Shown piece by piece: positions 1 through 6,424 of a stretch of 6,784 nucleotides of DNA. The DNA comes from Microcaldota archaeon (GTDB lineage: Archaea > Micrarchaeota > Micrarchaeia > Norongarragalinales > Norongarragalinaceae). A model generated the notes under the pieces. The model saw only the letters and a program-made list of their open reading frames with translations. It had not been told where the DNA came from and did not search any database. The translations under genes were made by a program, and so were the position numbers. Position 1 is the first letter of the stretch. Each line of letters starts with the position of its first letter. The stretch is taken from the NCBI GenBank assembly GCA_016214445.1, contig JACROM010000117.1, positions 1-6,784 on the forward strand, read 5' to 3'.

Positions 1-117
1 GCCTGGCTGAAATTCAACACCACTTTCACCAAGGACGTGGGCGAAAAAACCGCAAACAAGCGAATACGCGACGCAGTGGACATGCTCGAAGCACTGTTAG
101 GCGGCGATGCTGCATGA
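1..117 (+). CDS. C-terminal fragment of an unidentified protein upstream of polC
   Basis: Frame 1 is open from the window edge for 38 codons and stops at TGA 115-117. The visible tail begins AWLKFNTTFTKDVGEK and ends EALLGGDAA; it is mixed charged/amphipathic and looks helical, with no motif I recognise. Its stop overlaps the polC start in an ATGA arrangement (ATG 114-116), which implies co-transcription and translational coupling with the polymerase gene. In Pyrococcus the gene before DP2 is the DP1 small subunit, but I see no DP1 signature in these few residues and do not claim it. That the frame is coding rests on the coupled overlap, GC-rich codon use like polC, and the absence of a competing frame. 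The function is unknown. Confidence 0.72.
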   Translation, partial: AWLKFNTTFTKDVGEKTANKRIRDAVDMLEALLGGDAA

Positions 118-3100
118 ACAACAGCTATTTCGAGGACCTCAGAAGGGAAACCGACCACGCGCTCGCTGTTGCAAAGGAAGCGAGAAGCAAGGGGCTAGAC
201 CCGAAAGAAATAGTGGAGATACCGTTGGCGGAAGACGTTTACGGCCGCGTCGAAGGGTTGGTGGGCCCGGAAGGCATAGCGGAAAAAATGCGGCAGTTTG
301 GCGCGAAGGGCAGGGAGGAAGCTTGCACCAAGGTTGCAGACGAAATAATGTCCTACGACTGGCCTCTTGAGAAGAAGCTCGAACAGGCAGTCCGCACAGG
401 CCTTGCCCTTTTCACCGAAGGGGTTGTTTCCGCGCCAATCGAAGGCATCTCGCACGTCAGGATAAAAAAGAACCCGGACAACTCACAGTACGTCGCTGTT
501 TATTTCGCAGGGCCCATACGCGGAGCAGGCGGCACAGGCCAGGCTTTCGCGCTTCTAATGGCGGACTACTGCCGTAAGCTGGCTGGATTAGCTGACTACA
601 GGCCAACAGGCGACGAAGTGGAGCGGTACGTGGAGGAAGTGAACCTTTACGCGGTCCGCACGCGGGCTGGCCAGTACGTGCCTACAGAAGAGGAAGTGAG
701 GCACGTGGCGCTATCCTGTCCCGTATGCATCCACGGCGAACCAACAGAGGAATATGAAATCAACGTCCACAAGAACATTCCGAGCATCGAAACGAACAGG
801 GTCCGAAGCGGAGTATGCCTCGTATTGAGCGAAGGCGTGTGCCTGAAGGCCGCAAAGATAATGAAGATTTCAAAGAAGCTCAGCTTGGACTGGAAATGGG
901 TTGAAAAGCTGGTCAAGGTTTCCAAGAAGGCGGAGACCGCTTCCATACAACCAATAGAAAAGTACATGGACGAAATCGTAGCTGGCAGGCCCATCTTTTC
1001 CTACCCGCTCCGGCCAGGCGGTTTCAGGCTCCGGTACGGAAGAACGCGCTTCACGGGAATACAGTCAAAGGCAATGCACCCCGCAACAATGATACTCCTG
1101 GAGGAATACCCTGCGTTCGGCACGCAGGTGAAAACCGAGAGGCCGGGCAAGGGCTCGATAGCAACCCCGTGCGAAACAATAGAAGGCCCGACTGTGTTGT
1201 TGGACGACGGCGAAGTCAGGCTCATAAGCACTGCTGAAGAGGCGGCACAAGTCAGGCCGAGAGTGCAGAAGATACTTTACTTGGGGGATTTCCTCATAAG
1301 CTTCGGCGACTTCCTGAAAACCAACCACGTGCTTGTCCCGGCTGCCTACTGCGAGGAATACTACCAGAAGATTCTCGCCTCGAAAGGAGTAAGCAAGACA
1401 CTTGAAGAAATACGCGGCATCGGTTTTGGCGAATCCTACGAAATAGCAAAGAAAAACAACGTGCCACTCGCTCCTCGGCACTCGTTCTTCTGGAGCGCGT
1501 TGAGCGTGGAGGAACTGAAGGAACTGAAAGCAGGGGTACAGGAAAACGGGAAAATGGTGAAGGAATGGTTCGACGTCAAGGAAGTCTCACTTGATTCAAC
1601 TGAAAGCAAGGAACTCCTGGAGAAGCTAGGCGTTCCGCACAAGCTGTCAGGAGAGAATATAGTGTTCGACAAGGAAACAGGCTTGGCGCTGTGGCAGAGC
1701 CTCGGCCTCTTGAACGCGGCAGTTGACCGAAATGAAGCTCCTTCAACTACCATAGAGTACGTCAACGCGTGGAGCGACGTGCCCGTAAAAGACAGGGCAG
1801 GGGTTTACATAGGGACTTCCATGGGCAGGCCCGAAAAAAGCAGGGAACGCAAGATGCAGCCGCCTGTTCACGTGCTGTACCCGGTAGGCCTGTGGGGCGG
1901 AAAAACAAGGGACCTCATGAAGGCCGCTAAAGCAGGGCAGGTGGAAGTGGACCTCGAAACGCGCGTTTGCCCCGACTGCGGCAACAAGACGTGGAGGATC
2001 AAGTGCAAGAACTGCGGAGTGCGCACTGCAACCGCGCACCAGTGCGTGAAGTGCGGAAAACTTACCAAGAACGAGGAGTGCTGTGGTGGCGTCCCGACGA
2101 GGGCTTACGAGAAGAAGAGGTTCAAACTGGAAGCGAGCATAGACGAGGCAACAGCCAAAGCGAAATACAGGCCGGAACAATTGAAAGGAGTAATCGGGCT
2201 CATTTCAGCGAAAAAAACACCCGAAGAATTAACCAAAGGGGTGCTGCGGGCAAAGCACGGAGTGAGCGTGTTCCGAGATGGAACGTGCAGGTACGACGCA
2301 ACCGAGGTGCCGTGCACCCACTTCACTCCGGACGAGATAGGCATAAGCGTCCAAACAGCACGCAACCTCGGCTACACGAAAGACCACGCGGGAAAGGAGC
2401 TTGTTGACGGAAAGCAGATAGTGGACCTTTGCCCGCAGGACATAATACTTTCCGAGAATTCAGCGGACTACATACTCCGCATAGCCTCTTTCATAGACGA
2501 CGAGCTCGTATACGTTTATGGCATGCCTCCATACTACAACGCGACCAAGAAGGAAGAACTGGTTGGACAGCAGGTCATCTGCATAGCTCCTCACACTTCA
2601 GCAGGAATAATCGGCAGGATAATAGGCTTCTGCCCAGTTCAGGGCATTTTAGCGCACCCCTACTTGCACTGCGCAACAAGGCGCAACTGTTTCCATCCGA
2701 AAACAGAAATCGTAATCTGGGACGAGAACAAAAAAGAGTACATTAAAGAAAGCATTGGCGCAATCACGGAAAAAATGCTTTCTTTGCACCCAGAAAAGGT
2801 GAAGAAAGGCAACATGTTTACGACCCGAGTAAACGCGCCGCAAGGGCTGCATGCGTTCAGTATCGACACTAATACGCACAAGGTCATCCGGCGTCCAATC
2901 AAGGAGTTCATCAAGGTAAGCCCGCAGAGAGAATGGATAAGAGTAGTTACGACAACCAACCGGGAGCAAATAGTAACGCCAGACCACAACATAGCATACC
3001 TCGAAGAAGGAGCCGTAAAAACCTGCCTCGCCAAGGATGCCAGGGAAGGAATGGCCCTGCCAATTGGCTTGGGGGTAGAAATGCCGACAACAAGCCGGAA

Positions 3101-4970
3101 GGAGTTGAATCTGGTGGAGGAACTGTTGAAACTGGAAGACCAAAAAAAGGCAACGATATCCATAAGAAACAAAAATTTCTTTAAACAACTATTTTATGCA
3201 AACAAAGAGGCCATCAAGAGAATAATTGCGCTGAAGCCTTCGGAAGAAAAAATGCCCGGGAAATGGTATTCGAGCGTGCAACTGGACGAGTTCGAGCAGC
3301 TCGTCAAAAACGGCGTTTGCAGAATAGAGGACCTGCCGGAAGACACCTTACTAGGAATAAAAGGAGGCAAACAAACAACACTAAAACTCAAGGTTCCGGT
3401 AAATGCAAAATTGATGAAATTACTCGGATACTATGCTGCTGAAGGCCACACGAGAAAAAACAAGACGTGCCACCAAGTTTCCTTCAGGATATGCGACAAC
3501 AAACTTTTTGAAGAAACACGCCGCTGCATACGCGAAGTTTTTGGCATCGAGGCCAACACGGCAGAAAAATCGACAAAAATCACGATCTGCAGCAAACTCG
3601 TTTACTTGCTTTTCACGGAAATATGGAAGATCGGGTCAAACGCACACAAAAAGAGAGTACCGTCAATGGTCATGAGTGCGGACAAAGAACTCACAACGGC
3701 ATTCGTTTCCGCTTACCTGGATGGCGACGGGTACGTTTTAGATAAACCTTCGAGAATCCGATTCTATTCGGTTTCCAGAAAACTCCTCGAAGATGTGGCG
3801 CTTCTGTTAAACCGGGAGGGCGTGTTTGCCAGATTTGGGAAAACAAAACCAAGATTGCCGGGAAAAACTGTTTTGGATAGATACGCGGAATTAAACAAGA
3901 AACCTCCGCTATTAAGCCAGTACTACCTGTCTTTCTACGGCATTGATCTCCACACGTTGGCTAAAATCTTGAAACCAACGGAAGAGAAAAAACTCGCGAG
4001 AAAAACCGCCATACAAAACATGCCAGGGCCAAAAAACCAGAGGAGCATCGTGTTTGAAGGAAAAAACTATCCTGCAATGCCTTGCAGCGGCTACCTGCCC
4101 GACAAAATAAGCCGAATAGAAAAGTTTACTGAAGAAGGCAACGCGTATTGCCTGGACATAGAAACACCCAAAGATGAACTTACAGAAAAAACAGTAATGC
4201 TCAACGATCAGTTGTTTTCGATACGGTGCGACGGGGACGAGCTTGGTTTCATGATGCTTCTGGACGGCCTGGTGAATTTTTCCAAGGACTTCCTTCCGCA
4301 AACCCGAGGCGGCCAGATGGACGCGCCACTTGTCCTCACCACCAACCTCAACCCCTCGGAAGTGGACGACGAAGTGCACGCCATGGAGTGCGTCTACGAG
4401 TACCCCCTCTCGCTCTACCAGGCTTCCGAACAACACGCGAGCCCCGGCGAGGTGGACATAGAAATAATAGCTAACAGGCTCGGAAACGGCAACAGGGCTT
4501 TCGACGGCTTTGGTTTCACCCACCACGCCTCGATGTCCGGGCCCTACCGCAGCACTTACGTGAAGTTCAAGAACATGGACGAAAAAGTGGAGGACGAACT
4601 GCTGTTGATGAGGAAGATACGCGCTGTTGACGTTGCTGATGCCGCCGAGCGGATAATATTGAACCACTTCTTCCCGGACCTCTACGGAAACCTGCGCTCC
4701 TTTTCGAAACAAATCTTCAGGTGCGCCAACTGCAACACCAAATACAGGCGGGTTCCGCTCATAGGAAAGTGCAGGAAGTGCGGAAACAAGCTCCTTCTTA
4801 CTATCAGCAAGGGCGGGATTGAAAAGTATCTGGAGCTCTCGAAGCACATGGCCGAGGAGTTCAACCTCCCCAACTACCTCAAACAACGCCTGATGCTGAT
4901 TGAAAAGGAAATCTCCAGCATCTTCGAGGATGACAAGAGCAAGCAGTTTAATCTGTCCGAATATCTCTGA
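114..4970 (+). CDS. polC: DNA polymerase D (archaeal DNA polymerase II) large subunit DP2, intein-containing precursor
   Basis: This is the catalytic subunit of the replicative D-family polymerase, which works with the DP1 exonuclease subunit (not seen here) and PCNA. The precursor is 1618 residues; removing the 513-residue intein leaves 1105, close to the usual DP2 size. Family landmarks in order: an N-terminal block with YFAGPIRGAGGTGQA and PTGDEVERYVEEVNLY (about residues 128-180); a CPVC motif at C202/C205; FRLRYGRTRFTG and KTERPGKGS (about 305-350); a cysteine-rich zinc region (C619, C622, C631, C634, C644, C647, C656/C657); the catalytic motif C1372-D1373-G1374-D1375, where the two Asp match the metal-binding pair of PolD; MDAPLVLTT just after it; a C-terminal zinc ribbon (C1537, C1540, C1553, C1556); and a terminal QFNLSEYL that resembles a PCNA-interacting (PIP) box. 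The ATG at 114 is preceded by GGCGGCGAT (100-108), a degenerate match to an archaeal Shine-Dalgarno, and overlaps the upstream stop. All family landmarks are present; the oddities are the intein C-terminus and the duplicated gene tail downstream. Confidence 0.96.
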   Translation: MNNSYFEDLRRETDHALAVAKEARSKGLDPKEIVEIPLAEDVYGRVEGLVGPEGIAEKMRQFGAKGREEACTKVADEIMSYDWPLEKKLEQAVRTGLALFTEGVVSAPIEGISHVRIKKNPDNSQYVAVYFAGPIRGAGGTGQAFALLMADYCRKLAGLADYRPTGDEVERYVEEVNLYAVRTRAGQYVPTEEEVRHVALSCPVCIHGEPTEEYEINVHKNIPSIETNRVRSGVCLVLSEGVCLKAAKIMKISKKLSLDWKWVEKLVKVSKKAETASIQPIEKYMDEIVAGRPIFSYPLRPGGFRLRYGRTRFTGIQSKAMHPATMILLEEYPAFGTQVKTERPGKGSIATPCETIEGPTVLLDDGEVRLISTAEEAAQVRPRVQKILYLGDFLISFGDFLKTNHVLVPAAYCEEYYQKILASKGVSKTLEEIRGIGFGESYEIAKKNNVPLAPRHSFFWSALSVEELKELKAGVQENGKMVKEWFDVKEVSLDSTESKELLEKLGVPHKLSGENIVFDKETGLALWQSLGLLNAAVDRNEAPSTTIEYVNAWSDVPVKDRAGVYIGTSMGRPEKSRERKMQPPVHVLYPVGLWGGKTRDLMKAAKAGQVEVDLETRVCPDCGNKTWRIKCKNCGVRTATAHQCVKCGKLTKNEECCGGVPTRAYEKKRFKLEASIDEATAKAKYRPEQLKGVIGLISAKKTPEELTKGVLRAKHGVSVFRDGTCRYDATEVPCTHFTPDEIGISVQTARNLGYTKDHAGKELVDGKQIVDLCPQDIILSENSADYILRIASFIDDELVYVYGMPPYYNATKKEELVGQQVICIAPHTSAGIIGRIIGFCPVQGILAHPYLHCATRRNCFHPKTEIVIWDENKKEYIKESIGAITEKMLSLHPEKVKKGNMFTTRVNAPQGLHAFSIDTNTHKVIRRPIKEFIKVSPQREWIRVVTTTNREQIVTPDHNIAYLEEGAVKTCLAKDAREGMALPIGLGVEMPTTSRKELNLVEELLKLEDQKKATISIRNKNFFKQLFYANKEAIKRIIALKPSEEKMPGKWYSSVQLDEFEQLVKNGVCRIEDLPEDTLLGIKGGKQTTLKLKVPVNAKLMKLLGYYAAEGHTRKNKTCHQVSFRICDNKLFEETRRCIREVFGIEANTAEKSTKITICSKLVYLLFTEIWKIGSNAHKKRVPSMVMSADKELTTAFVSAYLDGDGYVLDKPSRIRFYSVSRKLLEDVALLLNREGVFARFGKTKPRLPGKTVLDRYAELNKKPPLLSQYYLSFYGIDLHTLAKILKPTEEKKLARKTAIQNMPGPKNQRSIVFEGKNYPAMPCSGYLPDKISRIEKFTEEGNAYCLDIETPKDELTEKTVMLNDQLFSIRCDGDELGFMMLLDGLVNFSKDFLPQTRGGQMDAPLVLTTNLNPSEVDDEVHAMECVYEYPLSLYQASEQHASPGEVDIEIIANRLGNGNRAFDGFGFTHHASMSGPYRSTYVKFKNMDEKVEDELLLMRKIRAVDVADAAERIILNHFFPDLYGNLRSFSKQIFRCANCNTKYRRVPLIGKCRKCGNKLLLTISKGGIEKYLELSKHMAEEFNLPNYLKQRLMLIEKEISSIFEDDKSKQFNLSEYL
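2688..4226 (+). mobile_element. Intein with LAGLIDADG homing endonuclease, inserted at the PolD catalytic motif
   Basis: An in-frame 513-residue insertion splits the extein between ...TRRN and CDGDEL, the same site as the Pyrococcus DP2 intein. Block A is Cys1-FHPKTEIVI (precursor C859). Block B has T97-P-D-H100, the usual TxxH. The endonuclease has two LAGLIDADG-type motifs: LLGYYAAEG (acidic residue E252) and SAYLDGDG (acidic residue D347), about 95 residues apart and both with their metal-binding acid, so nuclease activity looks intact. Block F is AYCLDIET (about 487-493), followed by NDQLFSIR and the +1 extein Cys1372. The intein therefore ends Ile512-Arg513, lacking both the penultimate His and the terminal Asn or Gln. 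Base composition changes at the borders: sampled intein lines are about 35-45% GC against about 60% in the extein, which supports horizontal acquisition. Splicing must restore ...RRN-CDGDE for an active polymerase; how this occurs with a terminal Arg is unclear. Boundaries are firm because the family sequence on both sides is continuous once the insertion is removed. Confidence 0.95.
4923..4970 (+). repeat. Left copy of a repeat encoding the DP2 C-terminus (FEDDKSKQFNLSEYL)
   Basis: These 48 bases are the last 15 codons and stop of polC. They recur at 5937-5984 with identical protein sequence and 14 base differences, all synonymous, including a TGA/TAA stop exchange. The first 12 bases after the Phe codon (4926-4937, GAGGATGACAAG) are identical in both copies; nearly all divergence lies after them. 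The encoded peptide ends in Q-x-x-L-x-x-Y-L, a plausible PIP box for binding PCNA, so any rearrangement here must keep the sequence functional. Confidence 0.9.
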
Positions 4971-5002
4971 ATTCTTCGACTAAAACCCAGAACCGCCGGC
5001 GA

Positions 5003-5020
5003 CTGAAATAGATATAAGGA
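5003..5020 (+). promoter_or_regulatory. Probable archaeal promoter (TATA box) for the 266-codon gene
   Basis: The gap after polC contains CTGAAATAGATATAAGGA. Its AGATATAA core (5010-5017) is centred about 28 nt before the ATG at 5042, so transcription would start at or very near the start codon. No Shine-Dalgarno-like sequence precedes that ATG, which fits a leaderless mRNA. The purine-rich GAAA just upstream could serve as a BRE. This means the gene is probably expressed independently of polC. Confidence 0.5.
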
Positions 5021-5041
5021 AAAAACGGCTCAAGATATTTC

Positions 5042-5842
5042 ATGCTGAGACTGCATTTCATGTTGGAACCGCACACGGGCGCGAAAGGGATGCACTCTCT
5101 TTGGAAAAAACTCCACGAGCTTAGAGAAAAAGGCATTCAACCGATGTTTGTCGCTGTAGAAAGCTCAAACGCTTTGCGTCTCAAACAAAAGGAAGACGCC
5201 GAAAAATTCGCTCAAATCGCGCTGGAACTGAAAAGTAAAAACCAGTTGTTCACGCCCCACCAACCTTCACCGGAAGAAGCTGAAGCAGTGGCAACTCAGG
5301 CGGCCAAAGTGGTGGAAACGCACTTTACAGGAGATCAAAAAAGTAAAGAGCACTGGGCAGGAACAGTTGCGGTGTGCGCGTCTTATGGCGTTCCAATGAT
5401 AATGGCGGAGCCGAAAGCAATGCGGTTTGCTCAAAGAGTGCAAAGAACAAGCCAAAAAAGCCTCCAAACAATCATGGAAACGGTCCGCCAACCAACCGAA
5501 GAGCAAGCAGATAAAAAATGGGTAGAAGAGTTCTACCTTAAGACCAGCGCAAATATTCGGCGGCATAAAGCTGTTGCACGCGAACTCGCACGATGTGCAA
5601 CACACTTACCTGAAGAAGACGACCACATAGTAGTACAGTTCGGGCCAGCCCACCAAGGCATGGAACAACATATAATAGATTACTTAAAGAGGCGGGGAAT
5701 CAACGCGACAATCGAAAGTATTTCAACAACGCCGCACGGGTCTGCAATCGAAAAGCTGGAGTCGAAGAGGTACGCCAACCCCCGCTTCAGGCCAAGTCCA
5801 GAAGAAATAAAAGGTGCGAGAAAAGCAAGCCGTTCAGCTTGA
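5042..5842 (+). CDS. Hypothetical protein, possibly TraB/PrgY/Tiki-like superfamily
   Basis: A soluble-looking 266-residue protein with no signal peptide or membrane segment. I cannot name it with certainty. Its pattern is loosely that of the TraB/PrgY/GumN (Tiki) superfamily: an N-terminal strand ending in a His motif (LEPHTG, H11); a predicted strand with an acid (FVAVES, E40); a central E103-H-W-A-G...ASYGVPMIMAE segment (E123); and a C-terminal FGPAHQGMEQHI segment (G201-P-A-H204) followed by LKRRGINATI, like the usual GxxH near the family's C-terminus. Members are thought to be metal-dependent peptidases or pheromone-inactivation proteins, but function is unproven for most archaeal ones. 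The ATG at 5042 is chosen because it sits about 25 nt after a TATA box; Met7 is an alternative. The tail (from about residue 250) is basic and low in complexity. The gene lies alone between polC and the duplicated polC tail, so it would be the only cargo of the proposed cassette. The coding call is firm, the family call weak. Confidence 0.82.
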   Translation: MLRLHFMLEPHTGAKGMHSLWKKLHELREKGIQPMFVAVESSNALRLKQKEDAEKFAQIALELKSKNQLFTPHQPSPEEAEAVATQAAKVVETHFTGDQKSKEHWAGTVAVCASYGVPMIMAEPKAMRFAQRVQRTSQKSLQTIMETVRQPTEEQADKKWVEEFYLKTSANIRRHKAVARELARCATHLPEEDDHIVVQFGPAHQGMEQHIIDYLKRRGINATIESISTTPHGSAIEKLESKRYANPRFRPSPEEIKGARKASRSA

Positions 5843-5866
5843 GGGGAGTCGAGGCAACGGAGCTTT

Positions 5867-5891
5867 GCGATTGTCGCTTGTCGACAATCGC
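5867..5891 (+). repeat. Perfect 10-bp inverted repeat (hairpin 1)
   Basis: GCGATTGTCG at 5867-5876 pairs perfectly with CGACAATCGC at 5882-5891 across a 5-base loop (CTTGT). Weaker pairing continues outward: GGA 5859-5861 with TCC 5893-5895, and GCA 5854-5856 with TGC 5899-5901, giving an irregular long stem starting just after the stop at 5842. No T-run follows, so a simple intrinsic terminator is not obvious. It could be an RNA structure that protects the 3' end of the upstream mRNA, or a protein-binding inverted repeat at the edge of an inserted segment. Confidence 0.7.
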
Positions 5892-5904
5892 TTCCAACTG
5901 CTCT

Positions 5905-5933
5905 CGCCAAGGGGGACACTTCCCCCTGGGGCG
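5905..5933 (+). repeat. GC-rich hairpin (hairpin 2) just before the duplicated polC tail
   Basis: CGCC at 5905-5908 pairs with GGCG at 5930-5933, and AGGGGGA at 5910-5916 pairs with TCCCCCT at 5921-5927 across a CACT loop, giving 11 pairs with one small internal loop. It ends three bases before the duplicated polC tail at 5937 and six before the identical 12-bp core at 5940. Its position at the junction suggests a link to how the segment was joined, although a transcript-end structure for the upstream gene is also possible. There is no downstream T-run. Confidence 0.68.
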
Positions 5934-5936
5934 ACC

Positions 5937-5984
5937 TTTGAGGATGACAAGTCGAAACAGTTCAATTTAAGCGAGTACCTGTAA
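5937..5984 (+). pseudogene. Detached second copy of the polC (DP2) C-terminal coding end
   Basis: Frame-correct translation gives FEDDKSKQFNLSEYL and TAA, exactly the end of DP2, but the DNA differs from 4923-4970 at 14 of 48 bases, every one silent. Three of the changed codons need two or three substitutions (AGC/TCG, TCC/AGC, CTG/TTA). Conservation of protein but not DNA means both copies evolved as working DP2 ends and were later brought together; neither is a recent copy of the other. Nothing resembling DP2 lies upstream: the preceding in-frame bases are the hairpins. A GTG at 5814 could in principle open a 56-codon frame ending in this peptide, but its earlier codons look non-coding. The copy overlaps the 3' end of the minus-strand protease gene by 18 bases. 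Confidence 0.85.
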
Positions 5985-6416
5985 CAAAAGCACGGGCTTT
6001 TCTGAATCGCGCAAGTCCAAAACGGCGTTGTGCTTTTTCAGGAAATCCAAGCCGACAATCATTTCGAAAAACTCGCGTGACAAAACCCCTTTTTCGTAGT
6101 GCACTCCCGCGAGAAGCTCATGCACGCAGTCATGAAGATTGTTGTCCTCATCACGGAAACAAAAAGCGACACCGCTCACCTGCTTTTTTTGGAAACGGGT
6201 TGCGCCAAGGCTCATATATTCGGGCGTGCCTGTTTCCTCGATTTTCATACGCCTGAATCTCTTTAAGCCGGTTCCGAATATCATCGTGAAAGGGCAGCCG
6301 GTATCTACGATTGCACTAACGGGCCCAAGAATACCTTTGGCATCCTTGAGGGAAAAGTCCACAATAAGGCGTTCTCCGCCAGCTTGCCGACCGTAGAATA
6401 GGGGTATCCTAATCAT
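5967..6416 (-). CDS. Retropepsin-like (clan AA) aspartic protease
   Basis: A 149-residue protein with the features of prokaryotic single-domain retropepsin-like proteases: AIVDTGCPFTMI holds the catalytic D38-T39-G40 triad after the first beta hairpin, a flap-like region lies around residues 66-85, and FFEMIVGLDFLKKHNAVLDL (116-135) matches the hydrophobic-Gly-x-Asp-Phe-Leu segment near the family's C-terminus. Such proteins are expected to act as homodimers, each subunit giving one Asp. No signal peptide or membrane anchor is present, so it is probably cytoplasmic; substrates are unknown. It starts 12 bases after the DUF5678-like gene ends, with a Shine-Dalgarno over that gene's stop codon, so the two form a coupled operon. 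Its own stop lies inside the duplicated polC tail, in a convergent 18-base overlap. Confidence 0.8.
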   Translation of the reverse strand: MIRIPLFYGRQAGGERLIVDFSLKDAKGILGPVSAIVDTGCPFTMIFGTGLKRFRRMKIEETGTPEYMSLGATRFQKKQVSGVAFCFRDEDNNLHDCVHELLAGVHYEKGVLSREFFEMIVGLDFLKKHNAVLDLRDSEKPVLLLQVLA

Positions 6417-6424
6417 ACTAACAA

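Larger units (their letters stand above)
4926..5939 (+). mobile_element. Candidate integrated cassette at the 3' end of polC
   Basis: The 1014 bp between the starts of the two 12-bp identical cores (4926-4937 and 5940-5951) contain a replaced polC tail, a promoter, one 266-codon gene and two hairpins next to the right core. An identical core followed by synonymous divergence is the pattern left when a site-specific element integrates into the 3' end of a coding gene and brings its own version of that end. The block is less GC-rich (about 47-50% in two sampled lines) than the DP2 extein. No integrase or transposase lies inside, so it would be a non-autonomous cassette, a decayed element, or the scar of a polC allele replacement. 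Boundaries are inferred from the repeat alone. The codon use of the left copy fits polC at least as well as that of the right copy, which is a point against the left copy being foreign. Confidence 0.35.

Noticed and set aside
2649..3188. 179- and 170-codon minus-strand frames near the start of the intein
   Set aside because: Both span the extein-intein junction in antisense and resemble no protein; the plus-strand intein blocks explain the region fully.
4140..4230. Class 3 intein (block F Cys nucleophile) as an explanation for the missing C-terminal Asn
   Set aside because: Block F does have Cys (AYCLDIE), but Cys1 is present, the Trp expected in block B is absent, and class 3 inteins still need a terminal Asn, so this does not explain Arg513.
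3912..4886. 324-codon open frame on the minus strand
   Set aside because: It lies wholly within polC, crosses the intein/extein border, and has no recognisable motif. It is an antisense shadow of a GC-rich coding region.
4971..5041. RNA gene in the polC downstream gap
   Set aside because: Only 71 bases, with no cloverleaf or box C/D-like pattern; the TATA box is the only recognisable element.
5867..5933. Hairpins as classical intrinsic terminators
   Set aside because: Neither stem is followed by a T-run on either strand, so termination by this mechanism is not supported.
5814..5984. A 56-codon GTG-started frame, or a frameshifted extension of the 266-codon gene, ending in the DP2-like peptide
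   Set aside because: Codons before 5937 are dictated by the hairpins and show no protein-like pattern, there is no SD, and I see no slippery site near the upstream stop. A detached tail remnant is simpler.
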